Part shown: in pieces, positions 22,771 through 32,123 of the stretch | How the letters are laid out: each line of letters opens with the position of its first letter | Numbering within the stretch: the stretch's first letter is position 1 | NCBI GenBank assembly: GCA_934445035.1 | Contig: CAKSDI010000001.1 | Location: 248,001-312,000, forward strand | DNA: 64,000 nucleotides | Source: an uncultured Eubacteriales bacterium | GTDB lineage: Bacteria; Bacillota; Clostridia; Oscillospirales; Acutalibacteraceae | Direction of reading: 5' to 3' | The notes under the pieces: model-generated | What the model was told of the DNA's origin: nothing | The model's database searches: none | Seen by the model: the letters and a program-made list of their open reading frames with translations, nothing else | Translations under genes and position numbers: made by a program

Positions 22771-23985
22771 TCAACCGAAAAGTGTTATAAGAACACCGGC
22801 GGCAATAGCCGAGCCGATAACTCCGGCAACATTCGGACCCATAGCGTGCATAAGCAGGAAGTTCGACGGGTTTTCTTTCTGACCGACTGTCTGAGAAACA
22901 CGCGCCGCCATAGGAACTGCCGAAACGCCAGCCGAGCCGATAAGCGGATTAATCTTATTCTTTCTTGTAAAGAGATTCATAAACTTAGCAAGAAGCACGC
23001 CGCCTGCAGTACCGAGACCGAAAGCAACAACGCCCATTGCAAGAATCTTAAGAGTTTTAACATTGAGGAAAGCCTCCGCAGTAGCAGTAGCTCCGACGGA
23101 AATTCCGAGGAATATTGTAACGATATTCATAAGCTCGTTCTGCGCGGTCTTGCAGAGTCTTTCGCAAACGCCGGATTCTTTCCAGAGGTTTCCGAGCATA
23201 AGACAGCCAACAAGCGGAGTAGCAGACGGAACGAGAAGCGCTACAAACACGGTAACTGCTATCGGGAAGATTATCTTCTCTGTCTTTTTTACCTTTCTTA
23301 AAGGCTTCATAACTATTGCGCGCTCTTTTTTGGTGGTAAGGAGCTTCATAATAGGCGGCTGGATTACCGGAACAAGCGCCATGTACGAATATGCCGCAAC
23401 CGCTATCGGGCCTAAAAGCGAAGGATAAAGCTTTGATGTGGTGTAGATCGCAGTAGGACCGTCGGCTCCGCCGATAATTCCTATGGAAGCCGCAGCCTCC
23501 GCCGGGAAAGCAAGAGCAAGACAGCCTAAGAATGTAATAAATATTCCGAGCTGAGCGGCAGCGCCGAGAAGCAGGGATTTCGGGTTTGCTATAAGCGGCT
23601 CAAAATCCGTCATAGCTCCTATTCCTACGAATATAAGGCAGGGATAAAGGCAGGTCTTAACGCCGATATAAAGGATATCGAGAAGTCCGCCGTTTGACAT
23701 TATATGGCCGTAGCTGTGATAGAACTCCGATTCGGAATTCATAAATTCGCTCCACAGCTCGGTGTGATACATCGCGTCGGTTCCTGTAAATGCGGTAAGG
23801 TTCGTAAGGAGCATACCGAAAGCGATACCGACTAAAAGCAACGGCTCGAACTGCTTTTTAATTCCGAGCCACAAAAGGAAAAGGGAAATAAGAATCATAA
23901 CAAACGATCCCCAATTTTCCTTTATATTGCCGAAAAGCATATAAAATCCTGTGCTTTTGGCAAAATCCAAAAGATTTTCTAACAT
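22771..23985 (-). CDS. oadB: Sodium-pumping decarboxylase subunit beta
   Basis: This 404-residue integral membrane protein decarboxylates carboxybiotin and couples it to Na+ export. It has about nine to eleven hydrophobic helices and the family motifs GIIGGADGPTAIYTT (with the Na+-binding aspartate) and GSAGVSAVPMAARV near the C-terminus. The frame runs back to 24015, but GGAGGAA (23998-23992) fits the ATG at 23985, which avoids a 16-bp overlap with the biotin carrier gene. The beta subunits of oxaloacetate, methylmalonyl-CoA and glutaconyl-CoA decarboxylases are alike; the alpha subunit indicates oxaloacetate. Confidence 0.93.
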   Translation of the reverse strand: MLENLLDFAKSTGFYMLFGNIKENWGSFVMILISLFLLWLGIKKQFEPLLLVGIAFGMLLTNLTAFTGTDAMYHTELWSEFMNSESEFYHSYGHIMSNGGLLDILYIGVKTCLYPCLIFVGIGAMTDFEPLIANPKSLLLGAAAQLGIFITFLGCLALAFPAEAAASIGIIGGADGPTAIYTTSKLYPSLLGPIAVAAYSYMALVPVIQPPIMKLLTTKKERAIVMKPLRKVKKTEKIIFPIAVTVFVALLVPSATPLVGCLMLGNLWKESGVCERLCKTAQNELMNIVTIFLGISVGATATAEAFLNVKTLKILAMGVVAFGLGTAGGVLLAKFMNLFTRKNKINPLIGSAGVSAVPMAARVSQTVGQKENPSNFLLMHAMGPNVAGVIGSAIAAGVLITLFG

Positions 23986-23999
23986 ATCAGTTCCTCCGA

Positions 24000-24359
24000 T
24001 CAGCCGATCTCGCAAAGAACAGCGCCGGTTTCAACGGAAATACCGCTTGCTACGACGCTCTTAACAGTACCGTCGCAAGGAGCGATAATTTCGTTTTCCA
24101 TTTTCATAGCCTCAAGGATAAGGAGAACATCGCCTTTCTTAACAGCGTCGCCAACCTTAACATTTACTGATAAAATGTTGCCGGGCATAGGACTTGAAAC
24201 AGTTTCACCCTCGCCTGTTGCTGCAGGTGCAGGTGCTGCGGCGGGTGCGCTCTCGGCTTTTGCGGGAGCGGCGGCAGATTTAGCCGCGGCAGTGCCGGTG
24301 ATATCCTCGAGCTCGATCTCATAAGCTGTTCCGTTAACAGTTACTTTATACTTTTTCAT
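24000..24359 (-). CDS. Biotin carboxyl carrier protein of the decarboxylase
   Basis: This 119-residue protein carries the swinging biotin. It has a short N-terminal domain (1-25), a flexible Ala/Pro linker (about 27-50) and a biotinyl domain with the biotinylated lysine in EAMKMEN (about residue 87). It shuttles CO2 between OadA and OadB. It lies 25 bp after oadG and 14 bp ahead of the chosen oadB start. Confidence 0.94.
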   Translation of the reverse strand: MKKYKVTVNGTAYEIELEDITGTAAAKSAAAPAKAESAPAAAPAPAATGEGETVSSPMPGNILSVNVKVGDAVKKGDVLLILEAMKMENEIIAPCDGTVKSVVASGISVETGAVLCEIG

Positions 24360-24384
24360 AATTTTTCCTCTTTTCGTTTACTGT

Positions 24385-24687
24385 TTAGATTTTTTTGAAT
24401 GATACTACTCTGAGGGCGGAAATATCAGTTCCCATATCCTCAGCCGCGGCAGCGCATACAGCCGCAATGACTTTTCCGCGCTCAACATCTGACAGATCGG
24501 CTTTTAAAGCCTTATTTGCAGGCTTTGTTTCTTCACTGCCTCCCTTAAAGAAAAGACCTATTATCTTGCAGATAATAATTATGAAGATAAGTCCTACAAA
24601 AACCGTTCCCAGACCCATACAGACCACAAACCAGGCCGGAATATCAGCCGCTCCGCTAACCGCCGCGGAAATAAGATTTCCTGTCAT
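24385..24687 (-). CDS. OadG-family subunit gamma of the sodium pump
   Basis: This 100-residue protein has one N-terminal membrane helix (about 18-46, WFVVCMGLGTVFVGLIFIIII) and a small soluble tail (DVERGKVIAAVCAAAAEDMGTD). That is the OadG_gamma layout that anchors and assembles the alpha-beta complex. It is the first gene of the operon, with GGGAGGTG before the start and a good promoter about 80 bp upstream. Confidence 0.87.
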   Translation of the reverse strand: MTGNLISAAVSGAADIPAWFVVCMGLGTVFVGLIFIIIICKIIGLFFKGGSEETKPANKALKADLSDVERGKVIAAVCAAAAEDMGTDISALRVVSFKKI

Positions 24688-24765
24688 AAAAGCACCTCCC
24701 GCACTTTTTTAAATGATTATTTTTTAACAAAAATCTTAAAATGATCCAATTTTCTGTCATTTTAC

Positions 24766-24794
24766 AGTATATCATAAAGCTTTTCAATATGCAA
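24766..24794 (-). promoter_or_regulatory. Promoter of the oxaloacetate decarboxylase operon
   Basis: On the minus strand TTGCAT (24794-24789), 17 nt and TATACT (24771-24766), with TGA ahead of it as an extended -10. Confidence 0.65.
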
Positions 24795-24871
24795 TAGATA
24801 ATTCCCTCATTTTAACAAATTAAAGCATAAAGAATATTATGTTAGTAGTTTTTAAAAAAGGAGAATTCAAA

Positions 24872-25033
24872 ATGGATAAAGAAACAAACTGTCCCGATAA
24901 TGATATCCTTGCCATGGCGTTTGTAAATATTCAGCCCGACGACGGACTTTACGATGTTTCGGCAGGCTTTGAGCGGGGCACTATTTTCCCCGATCTCGAC
25001 AAGCCGTTTTTACGCGGAGGCGACGAGAAATGA
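24872..25033 (+). CDS. cotJA: Spore coat-associated protein CotJA
   Basis: This 53-residue protein has the CotJA ending FERGTIFPDLDKPF and the AMAFVNIQ segment. CotJA helps place CotJC in the inner spore coat. The start at 24872 follows AAAGGAG; the frame is open back to 24839. It overlaps cotJB by 4 bp (ATGA). In Bacillus the operon is under sigma-E; I did not find a clear sigma-E promoter here. Confidence 0.88.
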   Translation: MDKETNCPDNDILAMAFVNIQPDDGLYDVSAGFERGTIFPDLDKPFLRGGDEK

Positions 25034-25302
25034 CAGATACCAAAAGAGCGCTTTTAAGAAAAATAAACGAATATGATTTCGCAATTCACGAGATCGTTTT
25101 GTTTTTGGATACCCACCCAGAAAGCGAAAAAGCATTAAATAAGCTCAAGGCTTTCAGAGAAGCAAGATCCGCGGCGGTAAAGGCTTATACCGACAGATTC
25201 GGCGTTTATGCGCCTATGGTAAGCGATGTTCCTGCGGACACGAAGACCTGGACCTGGATAGACGGCCCGTGGCCCTGGGAAAATGAAAGCGAGGAGAACT
25301 GA
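25030..25302 (+). CDS. cotJB: Spore coat protein CotJB
   Basis: This 90-residue protein has the helical hairpin typical of CotJB (LLRKINEYDFAIHEIVLFLDTHPES, KAYTDRFG) and the Trp/Pro-rich end WTWIDGPWPWE. It overlaps cotJA by 4 bp and precedes cotJC by 5 bp, the conserved operon order. It is made in the mother cell and becomes part of the inner coat (family knowledge). Confidence 0.92.
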   Translation: MTDTKRALLRKINEYDFAIHEIVLFLDTHPESEKALNKLKAFREARSAAVKAYTDRFGVYAPMVSDVPADTKTWTWIDGPWPWENESEEN

Positions 25303-25307
25303 AACCT

Positions 25308-25919
25308 ATGTGGCAATACGATAAAAAACTTCAATACCCTGTTAAAATAAAAAATCCAAATCCTAAGCTTGCGCAGATAATTATTACTCAGTACGGCGGA
25401 CCTGACGGCGAGCTCGGCGCTTCGATGAGATATCTTACTCAGCGCTACTCAATGCCCTATGACGATGTTAAGGGCGGACTTACCGATATAGGTACCGAGG
25501 AGCTTGCACATCTTGAAATGATCTGCGCTATGGTACATCAGCTGACTAAAAACCTCACTCCCGATCAGATAATGAAATCGGGATTTGATAAATATTTCGT
25601 GGATCACACAGCGGGAGTTTACCCCATAGCCGCCTCCGCTATGCCGTGGGATGCAAATTCCATTCAGGCGACAGGCGATATCTTAGCCGACCTCCACGAG
25701 GACCTCGCAGCAGAGCAAAAAGCAAGAGTGACTTACGATAACCTTTTAAGACTTATCGACGATCCCGATGTTCTCGATCCGCTGAGATTCTTAAGAGAAA
25801 GAGAGATAGTTCACTATCAGCGGTTCGGCGAAATGCTCAGAAGAACTACCGACAGGCTCGATTCAAAGAACTTCTATGCCTGCAACCCGAGCTTTGATAA
25901 AAACTGCCCTAAAAAATAA
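25308..25919 (+). CDS. cotJC: Spore coat protein CotJC (manganese catalase-like)
   Basis: This 203-residue protein is related to di-manganese catalases and may detoxify peroxide at the spore surface. The four-helix ligand set is visible: GELGAS (Glu), EELAHLEM (Glu, His), the second pair in EDLAAEQKAR (Glu) and REREIVHYQRF (Glu, His). Length and the Met-Trp-Gln-Tyr start are typical. It is last in the cotJ operon and is followed by an intrinsic terminator. Confidence 0.94.
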   Translation: MWQYDKKLQYPVKIKNPNPKLAQIIITQYGGPDGELGASMRYLTQRYSMPYDDVKGGLTDIGTEELAHLEMICAMVHQLTKNLTPDQIMKSGFDKYFVDHTAGVYPIAASAMPWDANSIQATGDILADLHEDLAAEQKARVTYDNLLRLIDDPDVLDPLRFLREREIVHYQRFGEMLRRTTDRLDSKNFYACNPSFDKNCPKK

Positions 25920-25934
25920 AACAAGTAATCGATT

Positions 25935-25965
25935 TAAAAAAGAGCGCTTTTCGCGCTCTTTTTTA
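25935..25965 (+). terminator. Terminator of the cotJ operon
   Basis: AAAAAGAGCGC pairs with GCGCTCTTTTT across a short loop and runs into six T residues. Confidence 0.88.
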
Positions 25966-25975
25966 TTTGTTTATC

Positions 25976-26004
25976 TTGTAAAAGAGGAAAAAATATGATA
26001 ATAT
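25976..26004 (+). promoter_or_regulatory. Promoter of lepA
   Basis: TTGTAA (25976-25981), 17 nt and TAATAT (25999-26004) with TGA in front as an extended -10. Confidence 0.5.
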
Positions 26005-26036
26005 AAAGAAAGATATATTATAAGGAGAAATGCCCC

Positions 26037-27842
26037 TTGTCGTTTCCTTTGGAAAGAATAAGAAATTTTTGCATAGTTGCTCATATAGATCACGGTAAAT
26101 CCACTCTGGCGGACAGACTTTTAGAGCTTACAAACTCTGTTTCAAAAAGGGATATGGAAGAGCAGATACTCGATTCTATGGACCTCGAAAGAGAGCGCGG
26201 AATTACAATTAAAGCGCACGCTGTAACGCTTTATTACACCGCCGCCGACGGCGAGGAATACGAGCTTAACCTTATCGATACTCCCGGACATGTGGATTTT
26301 AATTATGAGGTTTCAAGATCGCTTGCCGCCTGCGAGGGCGCAATATTAGTGGTTGACGCTTCTCAGGGAATAGAGGCGCAAACTCTTGCTAACACTTATC
26401 TTGCGGTGGATCACGGGCTTGAAATATTGCCCGTGATAAATAAGATCGATCTTCCCTCCGCGGATCCCGAAAGAATAAAAAAAGAAATTGAAGATGTGAT
26501 AGGAATCCCTGCCGACGAGGCGCCGCTGATTTCCGCAAAAACAGGGCTTAATGTCGAACAGGTGCTTGAGCAGATAGTAAAATCGGTGCCGGCACCTAAA
26601 GGCGACAGAAACGCGCCCTTAAAAGCGCTTATATTCGATTCTTATTATGACGCCTATAAGGGAGTTATAGTATATTTCAGAGTTGTGAGCGGAACACTAA
26701 AAACGGGCGATACCGTGCGGATGATGGCGACGAATTCCGATTTTGAAGTTGTGGAAATCGGAAGAAAGAAAGCAACGGACCTTTCCCCCTGCGACTCGCT
26801 TGAAGCAGGAGAGGTAGGATATCTTGCGGCGTCTATTAAAACCGTTTCTCAGGCAAGAGTAGGCGATACCATTACTTTGGCTGAAGATCCTGCCGACGCT
26901 CCTCTTCCCGGATACAGAACCGTAAAGCCCGTGGTATTCTGCGGAATTTACCCTGCCGACGGCGCTAAATACCCCGATCTTCGCGAGGCGCTCGACAAGC
27001 TGCAGCTAAACGACGCGTCACTTATCTTCGAGCCCGAAACCTCCCAGGCTCTCGGATTCGGATTCAGGTGCGGATTTTTAGGCCTTCTCCATATGGAAAT
27101 AATAGAAGAAAGGCTTGAAAGGGAATATAATCTCGATATAATCACCACTGCTCCGAGCGTGCAGTATAAATTCGAGCTTACTAACGGTACAGTAGCAGAT
27201 GTCGATAACCCGACCAATTACCCCGATCCTGCCTCGATAAGTCAGGCCATGGAGCCCGTATCGAATGTGCATATCTATTCACCGAGCGAATTTGTGGGAA
27301 CTATTATGCAGCTTTGCGAGGAACGCAGAGGCGAATATAAAGATATGAAATATATGGGCGACCGAGTGGATATCCATTATATTATGCCGACGGGCGAAAT
27401 AGTTTACGATTTCTTTGACCTTTTAAAATCCCGCACCAAGGGCTACGCAAGCTTTGACTACGAGCCTGACGGATATAAAAAATCAAATCTTGTTAAGCTT
27501 GATGTGCTTATTGCCGGCGAAACGGTAGACGCGCTTTCATTTATAGTATTTAACGACAATGCCTACAATAAGGCGCGCAGAATTGCGGAAAAACTAAAAG
27601 ATTATATCCCCCGACAGCTTTTTGAAGTGCCGATCCAGGTGGCAGTGGGCGGAAAGATAATCGCGAGAGAAACCATAAAGGCGCTTAGAAAAGATGTTCT
27701 TGCGAAGTGCTACGGCGGCGATATTTCAAGAAAGAAAAAGCTGCTCGAAAAGCAAAAAGAGGGCAAGAAGAAAATGCGCAGGCTCGGCTCCGTGGAAGTG
27801 CCGAAAGACGCATTTATGGCAGTGCTTAAGCTTGACGAATAA
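26037..27842 (+). CDS. lepA: Elongation factor 4 (LepA)
   Basis: This 601-residue translational GTPase back-translocates or remodels stalled ribosomes. The G-domain motifs are AHIDHGKST, DTPGHVDF and NKIDLP, followed by EF-G-like domains and the LepA-specific C-terminal domain (YGGDISRKKKLLEKQKEGKKKMR). The start is a TTG at 26037: AAGGAG lies 9 nt ahead, and the resulting N-terminus MSFPLERIRNFCIVAHIDHG matches the family. An ATG at 26030 is out of frame. The following VanY-type gene is 16 bp away. Confidence 0.96.
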   Translation: MSFPLERIRNFCIVAHIDHGKSTLADRLLELTNSVSKRDMEEQILDSMDLERERGITIKAHAVTLYYTAADGEEYELNLIDTPGHVDFNYEVSRSLAACEGAILVVDASQGIEAQTLANTYLAVDHGLEILPVINKIDLPSADPERIKKEIEDVIGIPADEAPLISAKTGLNVEQVLEQIVKSVPAPKGDRNAPLKALIFDSYYDAYKGVIVYFRVVSGTLKTGDTVRMMATNSDFEVVEIGRKKATDLSPCDSLEAGEVGYLAASIKTVSQARVGDTITLAEDPADAPLPGYRTVKPVVFCGIYPADGAKYPDLREALDKLQLNDASLIFEPETSQALGFGFRCGFLGLLHMEIIEERLEREYNLDIITTAPSVQYKFELTNGTVADVDNPTNYPDPASISQAMEPVSNVHIYSPSEFVGTIMQLCEERRGEYKDMKYMGDRVDIHYIMPTGEIVYDFFDLLKSRTKGYASFDYEPDGYKKSNLVKLDVLIAGETVDALSFIVFNDNAYNKARRIAEKLKDYIPRQLFEVPIQVAVGGKIIARETIKALRKDVLAKCYGGDISRKKKLLEKQKEGKKKMRRLGSVEVPKDAFMAVLKLDE

Positions 27843-27858
27843 ATTACAGGTGAGAAAA

Positions 27859-28695
27859 ATGACCGAAAAAAGAAAAAAAGCATTAAGAAAAAGAAGAATT
27901 TTTGTTTCTGTCTGCTGTGTTTTGCTGATCGCGCTTGTTGCGGGTATAACATTCGGAACAAAAGCGGTGATAAAATCGGTAAAATCAAAACAAAGCTCAT
28001 TGGATGCTAAAGTTTCCGCAAAAGCGGAAAAGACCGACATAAAAAAGCAATCCGATCCTGCTTTTGACGACACAAAACAATTAGTCACAATAGGCGGAGT
28101 TGAGCTTGACGCGAATTTTAAAAATCTCCTTCTTGTAAACGGCTCTCACCCTCTAAGCGAGGATTATGATTACACAAAGGATCTTACGACTATTCCCGAG
28201 GAATACCATAACGGACAGCTCGATCAGATAAATAAAGATATCTGGCCTTATCTTAAAGCTATGATAGACGACGCGAGAAAAGAGGGAGTAAATCTCTCCG
28301 TCTGGTCGCCCTACAGGTCATATAGCGTTCAGCAAATGCTTTTTAACAGGCAAAAGCAAAAGCAGATAGAAGCAGGAGTCCCCGAATCCGAGGCTGACGC
28401 TAAGGCGGCAACGATAGTTGCTCGACCGGGAACCAGCGAGCATCACACAGGGCTTGCCGCAGACATAAATATGGCTGACGACGCTTTTGAAAACACCCCG
28501 ATGTATGCCTGGCTTACGGAGCATTGCCAGGATTACGGCTTTATAATGCGCTATCCGAAAGATAAGATCGATGTGACAGGCGTTATCTACGAATCCTGGC
28601 ACTACAGATTTGTGGGAATAAATGTTGCAAAGGATATAAAGAACAAAGGTATCACGCTTGAAGAATATTTAGAGCTTAAAGGCATTAAGAATTAA
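27859..28695 (+). CDS. VanY-type D-alanyl-D-alanine carboxypeptidase (M15B)
   Basis: This 278-residue, membrane-anchored zinc peptidase has a basic N-terminus (KRKKALRKRR), one membrane helix (about 13-35) and an extracytoplasmic M15 domain. The zinc ligands sit in SEHHTGLAADIN (His, Asp) and ESWHYRFVG (His); the catalytic Glu precedes the last histidine. It trims peptidoglycan stem peptides; nothing suggests a vancomycin cluster. The frame stays open into lepA, but AGGTGAG sits ahead of the ATG at 27859. murD follows 20 bp later, so both serve wall synthesis. Confidence 0.9.
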   Translation: MTEKRKKALRKRRIFVSVCCVLLIALVAGITFGTKAVIKSVKSKQSSLDAKVSAKAEKTDIKKQSDPAFDDTKQLVTIGGVELDANFKNLLLVNGSHPLSEDYDYTKDLTTIPEEYHNGQLDQINKDIWPYLKAMIDDARKEGVNLSVWSPYRSYSVQQMLFNRQKQKQIEAGVPESEADAKAATIVARPGTSEHHTGLAADINMADDAFENTPMYAWLTEHCQDYGFIMRYPKDKIDVTGVIYESWHYRFVGINVAKDIKNKGITLEEYLELKGIKN

Positions 28696-28715
28696 ACCGG
28701 GGAGGAAACCTTACA

Positions 28716-30095
28716 ATGGATTGCAAGCAGTTTTTTGAAAAGTTAAACGGAAAGAAAATCGCCGTGTGCGGCATAGGAATAAGCAACACGCCTCTTATAA
28801 AAAACTTCCTTGAAAAAGGAGCAAGAGTGATAGCCTGCGACCGCAGGACAAGAGAGCAGATCGGCCCTGTTGCAGACGAGCTTGAAAACGAGGGCGCAGA
28901 GCTCAAACTCGGCGAGGACTACTTAACGGATCTTGAAGTGGATATAATTTTCAGAACTCCCGGAATGAGCTTTAATCTTCCCGAGCTTGTGAACGCGAGA
29001 AAAAGAGGAATAGCCGTAACGAGCGAAATGGAAGTGTTTTTCGATCTTTGCCCGGCGACTATCTTCGCAGTAACAGGCTCCGACGGAAAGACCACTACCA
29101 CCACCCTTATCGCCAAAATGCTTGAAGCCGAGGGTAAAAAGGTATTCGTGGGAGGAAATATCGGAAAACCGCTTCTCCCCGAGATTGAAAATATCACACC
29201 CGATGATTTTGTGGTTGCGGAGCTTTCTTCATTTCAGCTTATCTCTATGAGAAAAAGCCCCGATGTGGCTGTGGTTACAAATGTTGCGCCGAACCACCTC
29301 GATATCCATAAGGATATGGACGAATATGTTGAAGCGAAGAAGAATATTCTTCTTCATCAGAACGCCTTTTCAAGAACTGTTTTAAACCGTGATAATGAAA
29401 TAACCGAGAGCTTCCGCTCGTTTGTAAGAGGTCAGTCGCTCGGATTCAGTATGACAAGAACTCTTCATAACGGCGCCTGGCTTGATAAAAAAGGAATTCT
29501 TCATATGGCTTACCGCGGAATTGATGTTCCTGTGCTTGACAGAAAGGATATAGCAATAATCGGCGACCATAATGTGGCAAATTATCTTGCCGCTATTACC
29601 GCCGTTTGGGGTTATGTGGGAGTAGACGCCATCAAAAAGGTCGCTAAGGAATTCGGCGGAGTACCACACAGAATTGAGCTTGTGCGCGTAAAAGACGGAG
29701 TTAAATATTATAACGACTCTATCGCCTCTTCGCCTACAAGAACGATAGCGGGTCTTAAAGCCTTTGATAAAAAGGTTCTGCTTATAGCGGGCGGATATGA
29801 TAAACATATTCCCTTTGAGCCGCTTATGCCGTATCTTGTGGAAAAAGTAAAGGTCCTCTATCTCTGCGGAACGACCGCGCAAAAAATAGAAGACTGCTTA
29901 AAAGCTTACGAGGGATATAACGGCTCGCCCGAAATAGTCAGGACAAAAGACATCAAGGAAGCGACTGTTCTTGCTTCTAAAAGGGCAGAAAGCGGAGATA
30001 TCGTAACACTCTCTCCTGCATGCGCCAGCTTTGACGCTTTCCCGAACTTCGCCGCAAGAGGCAATTATTTTAAGGAAGTAGTGAATTCACTTTGA
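28716..30095 (+). CDS. murD: UDP-N-acetylmuramoyl-L-alanine--D-glutamate ligase
   Basis: This 459-residue cytoplasmic ligase adds D-glutamate to the peptidoglycan precursor. The ATP loop is GSDGKTTTTTLIAKML, followed by GGNIGKPLL and NVAPNHLDIH. The central and C-terminal ligase domains (PHRIELV, NDSIASSPTRT) are complete, and the length is typical. It has GGGGAGG before its ATG and overlaps the first M42 peptidase gene by 4 bp, starting a chain of coupled genes that runs to 32791. Confidence 0.95.
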   Translation: MDCKQFFEKLNGKKIAVCGIGISNTPLIKNFLEKGARVIACDRRTREQIGPVADELENEGAELKLGEDYLTDLEVDIIFRTPGMSFNLPELVNARKRGIAVTSEMEVFFDLCPATIFAVTGSDGKTTTTTLIAKMLEAEGKKVFVGGNIGKPLLPEIENITPDDFVVAELSSFQLISMRKSPDVAVVTNVAPNHLDIHKDMDEYVEAKKNILLHQNAFSRTVLNRDNEITESFRSFVRGQSLGFSMTRTLHNGAWLDKKGILHMAYRGIDVPVLDRKDIAIIGDHNVANYLAAITAVWGYVGVDAIKKVAKEFGGVPHRIELVRVKDGVKYYNDSIASSPTRTIAGLKAFDKKVLLIAGGYDKHIPFEPLMPYLVEKVKVLYLCGTTAQKIEDCLKAYEGYNGSPEIVRTKDIKEATVLASKRAESGDIVTLSPACASFDAFPNFAARGNYFKEVVNSL

Positions 30096-31111
30096 ATTTT
30101 ATAAAGGATACTCTTTTTTCGCTTACTCATTTGCAGTCCTTAGGAAATATAACCGACGCGGCGGATAAGTACGCGGAAATATTAAAAGATTTTGCCGAGG
30201 TAAAAAGGCAGGGCGCTTTGACCGTGAAAGGTTATATAAAAGGAGAAAGCGACTATAAAATATTGCTTGACGCTCATATCGATCAGATAGGTTTCACCGT
30301 GACCGATATAAGCGGCGACGGATTTTTAACAGTGGCGGCCTGCGGAGGAATAGATTTAAGAATTCTGCCTTCAAAAAGAGTGGATATCCACACTAAAAGC
30401 GGTGTGTATCCCGGCACATTCTGCAGTATTCCGCCCCACCTTTTAAAGGGCGATTCGGAATTTGAAGATTTAAAGGATATTAAGATCGATTCGCTTTTAG
30501 GAGAAAAAGCGAAAGAAATTATCGCTTTGGGCGATTTTGTAACTTTCAGCGGCGAGCCCTGCGATATGCTCTCAAACCGTGTTTTATCCCCTGCTTGCGA
30601 CGACCGCGCGGGAGTTACCGTGCTGCTTGAGCTTGCTAAAAGATTTAAAGAGAAAAAGCCGCCGGTTTCGGTTGCTTTTCAGATAAGCAATATGGAAGAA
30701 TTGGGGCTTAGAGGCGCTAAAACTGCCGTGTTTGACGAAAACCCCGACGAGGCGATAGCAATAGATGTCAGCTTTGCGACGGCTCCCGATGTGCCGTCTG
30801 ATAAAGCAAAGGAGCTTTCAAAAGGCGCAATGATCGGAATTTCTCCTACTCTTAACAGAAAAATTTCCGATAAGCTTTTAAAAACCGCAAAGGATCTTAA
30901 TACAACTTATCAAACGGAGGTTATGGCGTCCTCCACCGGCACAAATGCCGACGCTGTAACGCTTACAAAATCAGGGATAAAAACAGGTCTTGTTTCAATC
31001 CCTATAAGAAATATGCATACTCCCTGCGAGGTGCTTGATCTCAGCGATATTTTAAGCACCTGCGATATCTTGGAAAACTATATCCGCTCGGGAGGAATAA
31101 AAGATGAATGA
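30092..31111 (+). CDS. M42 family metallopeptidase, copy 1
   Basis: This 339-residue di-metal aminopeptidase is of the FrvX/TET type, which removes N-terminal residues from peptides. All active-site positions are present: His in LDAHIDQIGF, Asp in ACDDRAG, Glu-Glu in MEELGLRG, Asp in AIDVSF and His in NMHTPCE. The start is a TTG that overlaps the murD stop (TTGA). It overlaps the next, paralogous gene by 8 bp. The two copies may form mixed complexes or have different specificities. Confidence 0.9.
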   Translation: MNFIKDTLFSLTHLQSLGNITDAADKYAEILKDFAEVKRQGALTVKGYIKGESDYKILLDAHIDQIGFTVTDISGDGFLTVAACGGIDLRILPSKRVDIHTKSGVYPGTFCSIPPHLLKGDSEFEDLKDIKIDSLLGEKAKEIIALGDFVTFSGEPCDMLSNRVLSPACDDRAGVTVLLELAKRFKEKKPPVSVAFQISNMEELGLRGAKTAVFDENPDEAIAIDVSFATAPDVPSDKAKELSKGAMIGISPTLNRKISDKLLKTAKDLNTTYQTEVMASSTGTNADAVTLTKSGIKTGLVSIPIRNMHTPCEVLDLSDILSTCDILENYIRSGGIKDE

Positions 31112-32123
31112 TTTAATTGATATTTTAAAAGCTCTGTGCCTATCTAACGGAATTTCGGGCAGAGAAGAAAATATCAGAGATATAATAATAGATTTAATTT
31201 CCGATCACTGCGAATATAAGACCGATAATTTAGGAAATATAATCGCATTTAAAAAAGGAAAAAATAAAGCTTTAAAAAAAGTTATGTGCGACGCTCATAT
31301 GGATGAGGTCGGCTTTATAATAACCGATATCACAAGCGAGGGATTTTTGAAATTTGCCTCCGTCGGAGGGATAGACGCGTCGGTCATTCCTGCCTCGAAA
31401 GTAACTGTGGGCGAAAACAATATCCCGGGAGTTATAGGGATAAAGCCCGTTCACTTAACCGATAAATCAGAGCTTAAAACCTCCCCAAAAGAAAGCTCGC
31501 TTTATATAGATATAGGAGCAAAAAATAAAGAAGAGGCTCAAAAAGCCGTAAAAATCGGCGACAGCGCCGTAATGCAGGGCGATTTTATAAAATCGGGAGA
31601 TCATATCCTCTCTAAGGCTATCGACGACAGGGTTGGCTGCGCGGTACTGATAAAAATGCTGCAAGCTCCTGCCGATTATGATTTTTACGCCTCGTTTTCC
31701 GTTCAGGAGGAGGTCGGCTTAAGAGGCGCCGCCGTTTCGGCATACGAAATAAATCCCGATTTTGCCGTTGTGCTTGACGCGACAACCGCCTCCGATATCC
31801 CCGGCTCTTCGCCTGAAACGCAGGTGTGCAATTTAGGAAGAGGAGCGGTGGTTTCGTTTATGGATAAAGCCACTCTTTATGATAAAGAGCTTTATCAAGC
31901 CGCATTAAACTCAAAAATTAAATGCCAGCCTAAAAGGGCGGTCGCGGGAGGCAATAATTCGGGAAGAATTCATTTAAGCCGCGGCGGAATAAGAACCATA
32001 GCGCTCTCTTTGCCCTGCAGATATATCCATTCGCCATCAAGTGTTAGCAATATCAATGATGTGAATTCTCTCTTTGAGCTTTCAAAATATATGGTATCGC
32101 TTTGCGCCTTGGGTAATATATGA
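31104..32123 (+). CDS. M42 family metallopeptidase, copy 2
   Basis: This paralogue of the preceding gene also has 339 residues and a full set of metal and catalytic residues: CDAHMDEVGF, AIDDRVG, QEEVGLRG, VLDATTA and YIHSPSS. The two proteins are clearly diverged, so the duplication is old. It overlaps its upstream neighbour by 8 bp and the next gene by 4 bp (ATGA). Cytoplasmic peptide recycling is the likely role. Confidence 0.9.
   Translation: MNDLIDILKALCLSNGISGREENIRDIIIDLISDHCEYKTDNLGNIIAFKKGKNKALKKVMCDAHMDEVGFIITDITSEGFLKFASVGGIDASVIPASKVTVGENNIPGVIGIKPVHLTDKSELKTSPKESSLYIDIGAKNKEEAQKAVKIGDSAVMQGDFIKSGDHILSKAIDDRVGCAVLIKMLQAPADYDFYASFSVQEEVGLRGAAVSAYEINPDFAVVLDATTASDIPGSSPETQVCNLGRGAVVSFMDKATLYDKELYQAALNSKIKCQPKRAVAGGNNSGRIHLSRGGIRTIALSLPCRYIHSPSSVSNINDVNSLFELSKYMVSLCALGNI

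Noticed and set aside
24695..24871. Sigma-E promoter of the cotJ operon
   Set aside because: CATA-containing sequences occur, but none pairs with a fitting -35 element at the right spacing.
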